Below, in pieces: positions 1 to 6,637 of a stretch of DNA of 30,928 nt; positions within the stretch are counted from its first letter, which is position 1; each line of letters opens with the position of its first letter. Made by a program: the position numbers and the translations under genes. The stretch comes from CAZDUS01 sp964508705 (GTDB taxonomy: Bacteria; Verrucomicrobiota; Kiritimatiellia; CAIKKV01; CAITUY01), in the NCBI GenBank assembly GCA_964508705.1, contig CAZDUS010000024.1, positions 1 through 30,928 of the forward strand, read 5' to 3'. The notes below the pieces were generated by a model. That model was not told the origin of the DNA. It searched no databases and saw nothing but the letters and a program-made list of their open reading frames with translations.

Positions 1-21
1 TGGTATAAGAATATGACTGAT

Positions 22-46
22 AATGTAACAACATAGTGATTACATT
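22..46. promoter_or_regulatory. Inverted repeat upstream of antitoxin gene, putative operator
   Basis: Perfect 7-bp arms AATGTAA (22-28) and TTACATT (40-46) are separated by 11 bp and end 6 bp before the antitoxin ATG. Antitoxins of the AbrB/MazE type commonly bind such palindromes to repress their own operon. No Shine-Dalgarno sequence lies between the palindrome and the ATG. The operator role is inferred from position and symmetry. Confidence 0.45.
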
Positions 47-52
47 GCTCTC

Positions 53-307
53 ATGAAAGCGACACTTATACAGATTGGAAAGTCCCGAGGGGTGCGGATC
101 CCGAAACCGTTTATTCAGCAATGCGGTTTATCTGAGCAAGTCGAGATTGATGTGAGAGATCGCGTGATTTTGATCCATTCGCCCCGCCATCCCCGCGCCG
201 GCTGGGGTAAGGCTTTCGCCCAAGTGGCGCGTTTGGGTGACGACAAGTTGTTGGATTCGCAGAACACAGCCACCCAGTGGGATAATGAGGAGTGGCAATG
301 GAAGTAA
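53..307 (+). CDS. AbrB/MazE-family antitoxin (SpoVT-AbrB fold)
   Basis: This 84-aa protein has the usual antitoxin length and layout. An N-terminal swapped-hairpin DNA-binding domain (about residues 1-45) carries the typical GKSRGVRIPK turn followed by a short beta strand pair (VEIDVRD, VILIHS). A polar tail (46-84) rich in Asp, Asn and Trp would normally bind and neutralise the MazF toxin. The toxin ATG overlaps the end of this gene (298-307), the standard mazEF coupling. The toxin reading frame is broken, so this is now an orphan antitoxin. Its remaining role could be autorepression, anti-addiction against related toxins, or none. No clear ribosome binding site precedes the ATG. The family call is firm; the exact subfamily is not. 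Confidence 0.85.
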   Translation: MKATLIQIGKSRGVRIPKPFIQQCGLSEQVEIDVRDRVILIHSPRHPRAGWGKAFAQVARLGDDKLLDSQNTATQWDNEEWQWK

Positions 308-425
308 ACCGGTTTGATCTCTTCCTGGTTTCCCTTGATCCCACCTTGGGGCATGAGATCAAGAAAACACTCCCTCTGTCGCCGACCAGATGTTGGCCGT
401 CCTAAACGAAATGTTTCAAAAATGA
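298..425 (+). pseudogene. Degraded MazF/PemK-type endoribonuclease toxin
   Basis: The ATG at 298 overlaps the antitoxin end in the usual mazEF manner. The first frame begins MEVNRFDLFLVSLDPTLGHE, a typical MazF N terminus (Phe-Asp-Leu-Phe, Leu-Asp-Pro, Gly-His-Glu-Ile-Lys). After the Lys-Lys-Thr that normally precedes the conserved Arg-Pro-Cys segment, the frame shifts and stops at 403-405. The neighbouring frame continues with VADQMLAVLNEMFQK and stops at 423. That segment fuses the MazF middle motif (xPDxMLAVLN) directly to what looks like the family's extreme C terminus, so the central beta barrel is deleted. Intact MazF is about 110 aa; at most 42 codons remain. The toxin cannot be functional. 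Confidence 0.8.
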
Positions 426-611
426 CCCAACCCTCGAAGTTTACGTCTCTGACGCGCTGAAACTCAAAGTGAACGTGGGTGATTATCTGTGGTCAGTTAT
501 TCCGAAGGAGACAGTGATAGCGCGTATAAATAGTCTTGTTTTCGAAGTCGCAATGTCACATAGTCAAAAAGTCTTTTCGAGAAACAAGAACTGTTTGCCA
601 AGGAGATTCAG

Positions 612-998
612 ATGATGGAAAACGAGTCGTTAAGGGAATCAAAGAATACAGCCGTTATATTTTTAGCTTTGTTGGTCGCCGTGACCTTGATTTGGGCTAT
701 TGTTGCCACAGTCAACGCGTCGAAGAGTCGCAAGCAGTGTGAACTGTTAGTTCAGGAGCGTGATCAGGTTCGTGTTGAACTTGACCAGGTTCGTGTTAAC
801 GCTGAGCGTCAGGTTGCTGATGCCGAGAAGCTACGTCAAACCTGTCTGGAATGGACACGTCAGCGTCAGTTGATGATTCAAGAAGAAATGAAAAAGAAAG
901 CTGAAGCTCAGAAGGCCGCTGCGGCCAAGCCTGCTGCTAAGCCTGCGACCAAGGCTCCTGTCAAGAAATCGAGCACGGTTGTAAGCAAGAAGAAGTAA
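612..998 (+). CDS. Small single-TM coiled-coil protein with Ala/Lys/Pro tail
   Basis: I do not recognise this 128-aa protein. It has a short polar N terminus, one hydrophobic helix at about residues 13-34, a strongly charged coiled-coil stretch at about 42-100 with a short internal duplication (DQVRVEL then DQVRVNA), and a low-complexity tail of Ala, Lys and Pro ending in KKK. The expected topology is N-terminus in, coiled coil and basic tail outside the membrane, although a positive-inside reading of the Lys-rich tail would reverse this. The start is supported by AAGGAG at 600-605, 6 bp before the ATG; the next codon is also ATG. A strong terminator follows at 1048-1074, so it is probably a single-gene unit. 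No function can be assigned. Confidence 0.75.
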   Translation: MMENESLRESKNTAVIFLALLVAVTLIWAIVATVNASKSRKQCELLVQERDQVRVELDQVRVNAERQVADAEKLRQTCLEWTRQRQLMIQEEMKKKAEAQKAAAAKPAAKPATKAPVKKSSTVVSKKK

Positions 999-1047
999 TG
1001 ACAGTTTGGGAATAGTCAACAGACTGCCCACTTTTACCCATTGAAAA

Positions 1048-1074
1048 GGACGCCGGAAAGGCGTCCGTTTTCTT
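1048..1074 (+). terminator. Rho-independent terminator
   Basis: A 7-bp perfect stem GGACGCC/GGCGTCC (1048-1054 with 1060-1066) with a GGAAA loop is followed by GTTTTCTT. It is preceded by AAAA and sits 50 bp after the stop of the small coiled-coil gene, which it should terminate. Confidence 0.8.
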
Positions 1075-1075
1075 G

Positions 1076-1495
1076 TTAGTGTGTATTGTTAAACTGATAG
1101 TTTAGTGGTGAGTGGATTTGCTGCAAATAATTGCCTCTGCCATACTTCGCTTCCATTTCGGATTCAACGGCGATGAGCCGCGATTTCTCCTGTACATCGA
1201 CGAGATTAATACGGTCGTCGGACGCGGAAACAGCCCACAGTCGTAAATTGGTAATTCCCATGTTTTGTGCCCCAGTAATTGATGAGCGCCTGCGTTCACG
1301 CAGCGTACCGAATGTGGTTTGCTGCCACGGTGGGCAGCCACATACACGCTCTGGCCATCGGCAATTACCAGCGGCTGAGGTCCCCACATAAAGGCTTGTT
1401 CCTTGGCTTCTCCGGAATGCCAGAGAGTGAAGCCATTCAAACGATCGAGGGCATAAATAACCTTGGTTGATGCGACATATACATAAGTGGTGTTA
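1076..1495 (-). pseudogene. Frameshifted remnant of a PQQ-type beta-propeller repeat protein
   Basis: On the minus strand, one frame (from about 1490 down to about 1310) reads with blade motifs such as YVYVASTKVIYALDRLNGFT, followed by LWH and a second blade ending QSVYVAAHRGSKPHSVR. The repeating (V/Y)YVA...ALDxxxGxxLW pattern is that of PQQ-like/BamB-like propellers. The similarity then moves to another frame (about 1290 to 1076), which ends in a charged stretch (EKSRLIAVESEMEAKYGRGN) and a stop at 1076. There is a stop immediately upstream of the first blade and no start, so only a C-terminal fragment of a larger protein survives, with at least one frameshift. It cannot be functional. The exact break point is uncertain. 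Confidence 0.55.
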
Positions 1496-1584
1496 CGGTT
1501 GATATGTCGTTAACGCAATATTTTCGTGAATGCACTTTTGCTTGCGGGTCGTTATAGTCAAATGAAATAAGAGGACGGTTTACA

Positions 1585-2379
1585 ATGGAGAATAATTCCA
1601 AGCTTCTGGTAATTATCGGGGCTGCACTTCTGATCTTGTCCACATCGTCGGCTTTATATTATTGGAGTCAATCTGCGTATTATGAGAGTGAATACAAGAC
1701 GACGATGAATAAACTCGCCAGACTCACAGCTTCTTGCCAAGCAGGTGAGTTTGTTGAGACTGTTACTGCAGGTGAATCCGCTTATTCGGCTTCACTGGGA
1801 AGCAAGCCTGAAAATCAAAGGCAGGGTGATGGATTATTATTTTCAGCTGATGGCGTGACAAACCAACTAGTCATGAGGGATAGCAGGTCATCACGGCGCT
1901 CATCTTATTGGACAGAAATTGTCCAGACCAATGATCCTAAACGTTACGAGGAGAAGCAGCAGAGGCGAAAGGCCATGCAGGTGAATTCCCAGAAGGCATG
2001 GTTACAGACGACGAACTATTTCCTTAACAGAGATACCTCAAGGATGGATAGGGAGGAACAGGATGAATACTTTACCATGATGGAGCTTTTGACTGAGGCT
2101 TCATTCTTAAATCAGCAACTACAAAGTGAGTTGCCGCCTGAGGTGCGCCGGCAGTTTTCTCAAACCTTGCGAAGCAACGTCGTGGCGGTTTTGCCATTAT
2201 TGGAAAATGAGAGAGACCGCGAGTATTATGACGTAGCAATCGCTTTTGGTCATAGTGAAGAGGATGCTGCCACGATGGTGTCCTGCATCAATCAAATTAC
2301 GTCCAATACTTCGTTGCGTGCCATTTTGCCCGGACTGAGGGGGCGCGGGTTATCGGGCAGGGGGGGCATGCCTCGTTGA
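1585..2379 (+). CDS. Unrecognised membrane-anchored protein, 264 aa
   Basis: The protein has one hydrophobic helix at about residues 7-27, then a tyrosine-rich juxtamembrane segment and a predominantly polar, Arg/Glu/Gln-rich domain predicted to be helical (about 115-230). The C terminus is Gly/Arg-rich (LRGRGLSGRGGMPR). The N-terminal anchor suggests the bulk lies outside the membrane or on its surface. Two cysteines occur (in LTASCQAG and VSCINQ). No family motif is recognised. The start is chosen because GAGG lies at 1571-1574, 10 bp upstream of the ATG, and the hydrophobic anchor follows directly. Its architecture (short N-term, TM, charged helix) resembles the 128-aa protein upstream, but I see no convincing sequence similarity between them. 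Confidence 0.7.
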   Translation: MENNSKLLVIIGAALLILSTSSALYYWSQSAYYESEYKTTMNKLARLTASCQAGEFVETVTAGESAYSASLGSKPENQRQGDGLLFSADGVTNQLVMRDSRSSRRSSYWTEIVQTNDPKRYEEKQQRRKAMQVNSQKAWLQTTNYFLNRDTSRMDREEQDEYFTMMELLTEASFLNQQLQSELPPEVRRQFSQTLRSNVVAVLPLLENERDREYYDVAIAFGHSEEDAATMVSCINQITSNTSLRAILPGLRGRGLSGRGGMPR

Positions 2380-2496
2380 TCGCCGACTGACTCATGACCA
2401 CAGGCGTGTAAATTACTTTGACATTAAGCGAGCATGATATGTCTCCTTGTGTCTTGCACGGATGTATATAGAGGCTCAGGCTCAGTCATTCATATT

Positions 2497-2525
2497 TTGA
2501 CAGTAATGCAAATGAATACTATTTA
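2497..2525 (+). promoter_or_regulatory. Sigma70-type promoter for the transglutaminase-like gene
   Basis: TTGACA (2497-2502) is a perfect -35 box. It is separated by 17 bp from TATTTA (2520-2525) as the -10 box, about 38 bp upstream of the GTG start. Spacing and sequence match the consensus well. Confidence 0.65.
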
Positions 2526-2563
2526 TTAACTTATGTCTGTAAGGAATACGAAAGAGGTTGCAG

Positions 2564-4276
2564 GTGACTACACCCCGTGATGTTGAAATGCGTTCTTCGG
2601 CTGTGACGCTGTCAGACATGGAGATTTTTATATTCCCGGAACTGATTTATGCCTTGTTATTGGCAAATATCATGTCGCCCCGGATATGGAAATGGCTTGA
2701 CGATCCCTGGTTTGATGGGATGGCAAAGATGAAGCCGTATAGGCGCATAACCCGCTTAAAGCAATACATCATGGATCATTACGCCTTTAACCTGGATTTG
2801 GACACCTGGGGGCTAACCACCAAGGATAGGGAGATGGCGCGGTTCCGTGGTTTTCTGGATGAGAGGGTGATAAAGGAGTCGAACGCTTTGTTTGGTTATG
2901 AAGGGGATCGGTATTATTTCGACATTGATATCCGAAGTCATTTTGGGCTTAACAAATATACAACCGACACAATTCCGTACTGGAAGACGGAAACTGTTGA
3001 GGCAATGGATGCTTTTTGCCACCGGGAAGGTTACTCCACAGGAGCGGGGGAGTGTGTATCTTTGGCCACCTTGTATGCGGCGGGATTATTTATTGTGGCG
3101 GGAATTCCCCTCGATAAGATTTACCTGATGGCGACCCCGCTGCATTCGCAGAATTTCGTGGATATCGATGACGGCATCCTGACCAACAACCGTCGACTGG
3201 TGACCAAGAAGATGTGGTGCAACGGAACGGCATTATCAGCGCAAGCCCGACGGGCATTGGAAAACGAGCAGGTGACACTGGTGGCCCACGAGACGGGATT
3301 TGTGCATACGATTTATCCCGACGCCACCATAGATCCTGAGGTGTATGACCGTTATTGCGGAAAACTGCACGGATTTTTGAATGTACCTCTGACAGACGAG
3401 GTGCTGGGAAACTTTCTGCGGCATAAGCGTGATTTGCAGAGGTGTTTCCAGATCCGGCATGCAATTCACGGAGCGGAGCGATATGTGTCGGCTGATGTGG
3501 CTTTTCAATATGAAGAGGGAAGTTCCTATCTTGTAACTGATTCCACGCGATCCAATTTGCTGGCAGAGATTGATATGGATCAGTTCATGCCTCAACGGAT
3601 GCCGGGGCGTATCGTGCTTAATGATCTGGAAGCTTATATCCGGACTGAGAAGCCCGACTTGAAGCGCTCGGAGGATGTGGCGCGATTGAAGGAACAGTTC
3701 GCATGCGAGTGCATCAATACCGAGTGGGCGATGGAGAACTTGATCCGGTTTTGCCATGTGGAGCCGAAGTTGCCTGATGCGATGAAGAAGACATTCCAAG
3801 GAGTAGGTGAACCGTTGAAGTTGACACGGGAGATGGGGCGCGAAGGGATTGTCAGGCGGTTGGAGGAGATTCGGGGCAGAAATGTGATGGCAGAGATGGC
3901 CTTCCATGCCTACCGCGACATAAAGCGAGTTGCGGCGGGGCCCTTCATCAAGGCGGCGATGGAACGGTGTCCTGTTTCCGTAGAGGGGAGTCGTGCGTTG
4001 AGTATTCCTGAGGTTTTGGACAGGATTCAGGCGATGCCGGGTGAGTCTATCTATGACGAGGAGGGGCGACTGGCGCAACCGGATGAAGTGTGGAACTTTG
4101 GTCGTGGGGATGGGGTTGAAAAGGCATTGCTGTTGGCCAACATAGTGAAAAATCGCGATCCAGGACTGGTGTTGCGGATTGAGATCGGGGATGGGACGGT
4201 CCGATTAATGGGATGGAATGAGCCGCAGGAATTTGTCACAAAAAAGGGGTTGTCCCGGCAGGCTTGGGAGCTGTAA
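2564..4276 (+). CDS. Transglutaminase-like cysteine-fold protein, 570 aa
   Basis: The start is taken as GTG 2564 because AAAGAGG (2551-2557) is 6 bp upstream; a TTG at 2558 abuts the SD. The protein has no signal peptide. Residues 160-215 contain GECVSLATLYAAGLFIVAGI, then LHSQNFVDIDDG. This matches the transglutaminase-like core: catalytic Cys (C164) at the head of a helix, a Gly-Ile-Pro turn, His (H194) and a nearby Asp (D200-D203). Near the C terminus (about 513-545) GRGDGVEKALLLANIV resembles the same Gly-Asp-Cys-x-x-Lys-Ala-Leu-Leu helix, but with Gly517 in place of Cys. An N-terminal helix (29-36) shares the string ALLLANI with it. Such folds act as proteases, amidases or non-catalytic scaffolds; the substrate here is unknown. 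The gene is monocistronic as far as can be seen, with its own promoter. Confidence 0.75.
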   Translation: MTTPRDVEMRSSAVTLSDMEIFIFPELIYALLLANIMSPRIWKWLDDPWFDGMAKMKPYRRITRLKQYIMDHYAFNLDLDTWGLTTKDREMARFRGFLDERVIKESNALFGYEGDRYYFDIDIRSHFGLNKYTTDTIPYWKTETVEAMDAFCHREGYSTGAGECVSLATLYAAGLFIVAGIPLDKIYLMATPLHSQNFVDIDDGILTNNRRLVTKKMWCNGTALSAQARRALENEQVTLVAHETGFVHTIYPDATIDPEVYDRYCGKLHGFLNVPLTDEVLGNFLRHKRDLQRCFQIRHAIHGAERYVSADVAFQYEEGSSYLVTDSTRSNLLAEIDMDQFMPQRMPGRIVLNDLEAYIRTEKPDLKRSEDVARLKEQFACECINTEWAMENLIRFCHVEPKLPDAMKKTFQGVGEPLKLTREMGREGIVRRLEEIRGRNVMAEMAFHAYRDIKRVAAGPFIKAAMERCPVSVEGSRALSIPEVLDRIQAMPGESIYDEEGRLAQPDEVWNFGRGDGVEKALLLANIVKNRDPGLVLRIEIGDGTVRLMGWNEPQEFVTKKGLSRQAWEL

Positions 4277-4940
4277 CCGGCATTGTTCAATTAGTCAGTC
4301 CGTCGAATTGAGGATAATGGCGGCAGGCGACTTGTTAGTGGTAAAGTCATCGGCATTAAAGGAAGAGAAATGCGAATGTCATTTTTTTCTGCAATGCCAG
4401 ATGTATCGACAGTTTGCGAATGGCAATTTGTTTTTGATGCACTCTTACCCCAAAGGGGTGTTTTTTTGTGGTTTCGATTGTCATGCCCTACACCCGAAGG
4501 CATTCGCTGGCGGCCTTGGCAAGATTTCCATTAACCGGCATATTCCTGCTGGTAAAAACATGTGCATCGTTCGTTACCGTGGCGTTAATGGCCGCCAGCA
4601 TGGCGTCATCGGTAATTTGCCGGCTGGTAGGGGGTAGCAAATGATGGCGCTGCCTAAACTGTTGGAATTAAGGTGGCGAAATCACGCCCTTCGTTCAGGT
4701 AAAGTACCCAGTCTAAGTGATAATCGGCAATAAGTTTCCAAATGGCCTAACCAACAATCATTACGGTTGGTCCTGATTGCGATGGCTCCAGAAAGAAGTA
4801 TGAAGTGCCAAAGCGAGTATTCGCTAATCATGTTGAATACATGCTTGTGTACCTGAAACCAAAACCATAGCTTCACTCAAAAGGAAACGTAACGCGTTAC
4901 ACATAGAATAGTTCGGCAAGAGGAAGGAAACATAAGGAAG
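4277..4940. other. Non-coding stretch with gene debris
   Basis: No intact gene is supported. On the minus strand (about 4490-4640) one frame reads ITDDAMLAAINATVTNDAHV followed by FTSRN. This recalls the C-terminal half of VapC-type PIN-domain toxins (DAxxAAxA ... TRN), but it is only about 50 codons and lacks a start. A second minus-strand piece (about 4660-4750) reads protein-like (LIADYHLDWVLYLNEGRDFA) in another frame and ends at a stop. A perfect 12-bp palindrome GTAACGCGTTAC lies at 4889-4900, about 40 bp before the next gene, and could be an operator. The PIN reading is tentative. Confidence 0.35.
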
Positions 4941-5201
4941 ATGGCAAATTATAAGATCAAATGTGAGATCGTCTAGATTGTTACAAATATGTTCAAGTGG
5001 TTCACTCTTGGGCAAACATTTGTGATTGGGTCAAGCACTCCGGAAGGCATGTGCGCTCGTGCTTTTGCCGCCATTTATCCCGTTTCTTTGGCCATGCGCT
5101 TTTCGGAAGAAATGTCATGGGAACAAGGACGTGGGTATGTTGACGTCATGTGTTCGGACAATGACGTTGTCTGCCGGTTGAGTCGGATCAAAGAACAATG
5201 A
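4941..5201 (+). pseudogene. TIGR04076-like small protein interrupted by an in-frame TAG
   Basis: From ATG 4941 the frame reads MANYKIKCEIV, then TAG (4974-4976), then IVTNMFKWFTLGQTFVIGSS and on to a normal stop at 5199-5201. Together, 86 codons match the layout of the TIGR04076 family of small, function-unknown proteins: an initial (A/K)xYKIKCxV strand, Gly-Gln-x-Phe-x-Ile, a Pro-Glu-Gly-(Phe/Met)-Cys motif, an Ala-rich helix and a C-terminal CxxDxxx(V)xxRI strand. The stop replaces one residue of the first strand. Purine-rich AGGAAGG is at 4921-4927. A restart at ATG 4989 would lack the first strand and has no SD. The gene is either a one-base-old pseudogene, a sequencing error, or suppressed. 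The remaining 75 codons are well conserved, so inactivation would be recent. Confidence 0.6.
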
Positions 5202-5222
5202 AACGAATGTCGAACCAAAAGT

Positions 5223-5257
5223 TTTCAGCGTACGTCGCTAACGCGCCACCGCTGAAA
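5223..5257. repeat. Inverted repeat between TIGR04076-like gene and GNAT gene
   Basis: Arms TTTCAGCG (5223-5230) and CGCTGAAA (5250-5257) flank a 19-nt loop, 22 bp after the upstream stop. There is no T-run, so it is a poor intrinsic terminator. It could be an operator or an RNA hairpin. Confidence 0.35.
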
Positions 5258-5279
5258 TGGAAGTAGGTCGGAGAGAATA

Positions 5280-5804
5280 ATGATATCAAAAGATAAATTA
5301 CTATCATCCCTACCTCTTTGCGAGAGTAGCCTCACTCTTCGCCCTTCTTGTCGAGAGGACATCGACAGGTGCGCGGATTGGCCTCCATATCCGCCCCCGT
5401 ATTCATATTTCAACTCCGATCTCGCCTTCTTGTCCGAATCGGCACGAAATGCCAGCTTTGCCGAACGGAACCAAGATCCAACTCGAGTGTCCATTACCGT
5501 CGATCACGATACGCAGCCAGTAATCGGGTTTGTTGTTCTTCACGACATTGACTGGTCGATGGGCGCTATCGGAAACATGGGACTTCGCATTCATCCGTTA
5601 TGGTGTGACAAGGGGATTGGAACAGCCGTTATGAATATCATCGCGATTAACCTGACAAGAATCGGCGCAGTCCGATTCAGGTTCGATGTGCAAGAAGAAA
5701 ACAGTCGCGCGATTCGATGCTACGAGAAGGTCGGGTTTACAAGAATGGAGAGGTTTGACCGTTACGGCATTCCGTTTCTTTGGATGGAGCTAAATAAAAC
5801 TTAA
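5280..5804 (+). CDS. GNAT-family N-acetyltransferase (RimJ/RimL-like)
   Basis: This 174-aa protein has the GNAT order of elements. It has an early (S)LTLRPSCREDID strand-helix (about 17-29), a central strand pair (PVIGFVVLHDIDW; GNMGLRIHP), the acetyl-CoA pyrophosphate loop region (about 103-118: LWCDKGIGTAVMN, a variant of R/QxxGxG/A with GIGTAV), and a C-terminal NSRAIRCYEKVGF motif (about 140-152) typical of acetyl-CoA-dependent N-acetyltransferases. It would transfer an acetyl group from acetyl-CoA to an amine on a small molecule or protein terminus; the acceptor cannot be told. The start is set by GGAG at 5270-5273, 6 bp upstream. It stands alone between decayed sequences, so it may be an acquired accessory gene. 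Confidence 0.85.
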   Translation: MISKDKLLSSLPLCESSLTLRPSCREDIDRCADWPPYPPPYSYFNSDLAFLSESARNASFAERNQDPTRVSITVDHDTQPVIGFVVLHDIDWSMGAIGNMGLRIHPLWCDKGIGTAVMNIIAINLTRIGAVRFRFDVQEENSRAIRCYEKVGFTRMERFDRYGIPFLWMELNKT

Positions 5805-6570
5805 GGGCCAAACGCATGCACCGGACAGCGAGAAGGCTCGCGTCAAGGTGATGCACGACGTTCGCAGGACGGAAGGATGATGAAAAGGCAGGATGAAAGA
5901 TCGGGGTTCTGGGAGTCGGGATTCTCCATTTTTACCGATGAGTTGACCAAAGAATAGAAGTCGCGACTGGGGCCGCTTCATGCCGAGTTCAAGGCGGTCA
6001 CCGAACCATCAAGGCGAGACGAGTTGAAGCGGGAAATCACGGCGGTCAAAGCGGAGTTCAAGGCAAGGAGGAAGAACGCAAGATACAGCCTGTTTGCGAA
6101 AACGTGAAGGACTGAACAGCCCAACCAGCGTCTTCGCCCCACTCGGGTTCAGATTCGGTGTTTGTGGTTTTGCCATCGGGTGATGCCCTTCGGACGGTTG
6201 CTATTCAAAGAGAGGTATTGGCGGCTGCGGCCACTGTGTCGGCGCGTAAAAAAGCAATAGATGGGAACATTCTTGATGAGCAGGGATGCACAGGACTACA
6301 CAGAGATGACAAACGAATTTGGTGCTCCTGCTGTTTTTGCCTTGTGCAAAGGTCTCAGGATGGTGGCTGCTAAAGATCAGGAGATCACTCAGGAAAGCCT
6401 CGCCCAGAAAGCCTGCTGAAGGCGGTTGAAAAGGTGTCCACACCATCGTAATATATAGCTGGCTGCTGTGGTGATGGAGGTTGTGGGGAAGCACAGGAGG
6501 TGAAGCCTGTTGAAGAGTGAGGGGGCTTGTACAACGCGGCAGAAGACGGCTCGCTAGGACAGCCCGTACC
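5805..6570. other. Non-coding stretch, no supported gene
   Basis: No reading frame here looks like a real gene. One plus-strand segment (about 5970-6107) reads as a Lys/Glu-rich helix without a start (AEFKAVTEPSRRDELKREIT and on to a stop) and follows an in-frame stop, so it may be the tail of a dead gene. A stretch at about 6265-6320 looks like diffuse intergenic repeat sequence. The rest shows nothing. Confidence 0.4.
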
Positions 6571-6611
6571 TAATAAAAACGGCTCGACAGGGGCGGTTAG
6601 CCCTGTCGAGC
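6571..6611 (-). terminator. Rho-independent terminator of the leuB-asd unit
   Basis: On the minus strand an 11-bp perfect stem GCTCGACAGGG/CCCTGTCGAGC (6582-6592 with 6601-6611) with an 8-nt loop is followed by CGTTTTTATT. It lies 27 bp after the asd stop codon. This is a textbook intrinsic terminator. Confidence 0.85.
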
Positions 6612-6637
6612 GCGTTAAACGGCCAAGAAATAAGCGA

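Noticed and set aside
536..742. A 68-codon frame overlapping the start of the 128-aa gene
   Set aside because: It covers the SD and TM region in another frame, has no SD of its own, and shows no protein-like pattern.
3236..4078. A 280-codon minus-strand frame inside the transglutaminase-like gene
   Set aside because: It lies wholly antisense to the gene with the promoter, SD and protein motifs; its own start lacks an SD and no family is visible.
4974..4976. Selenocysteine or pyrrolysine codon in the TIGR04076-like gene
   Set aside because: The codon is TAG, so selenocysteine (TGA) is excluded. Pyrrolysine is not expected at a beta-strand position of this family, and nothing in the window suggests the pyl genes.
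5201..5280. Possible integron attC site in the TIGR04076/GNAT spacer
   Set aside because: The inverted repeat is present but I find no GTTRRRY and RYYYAAC box pair in the right positions and no integrase in the window.
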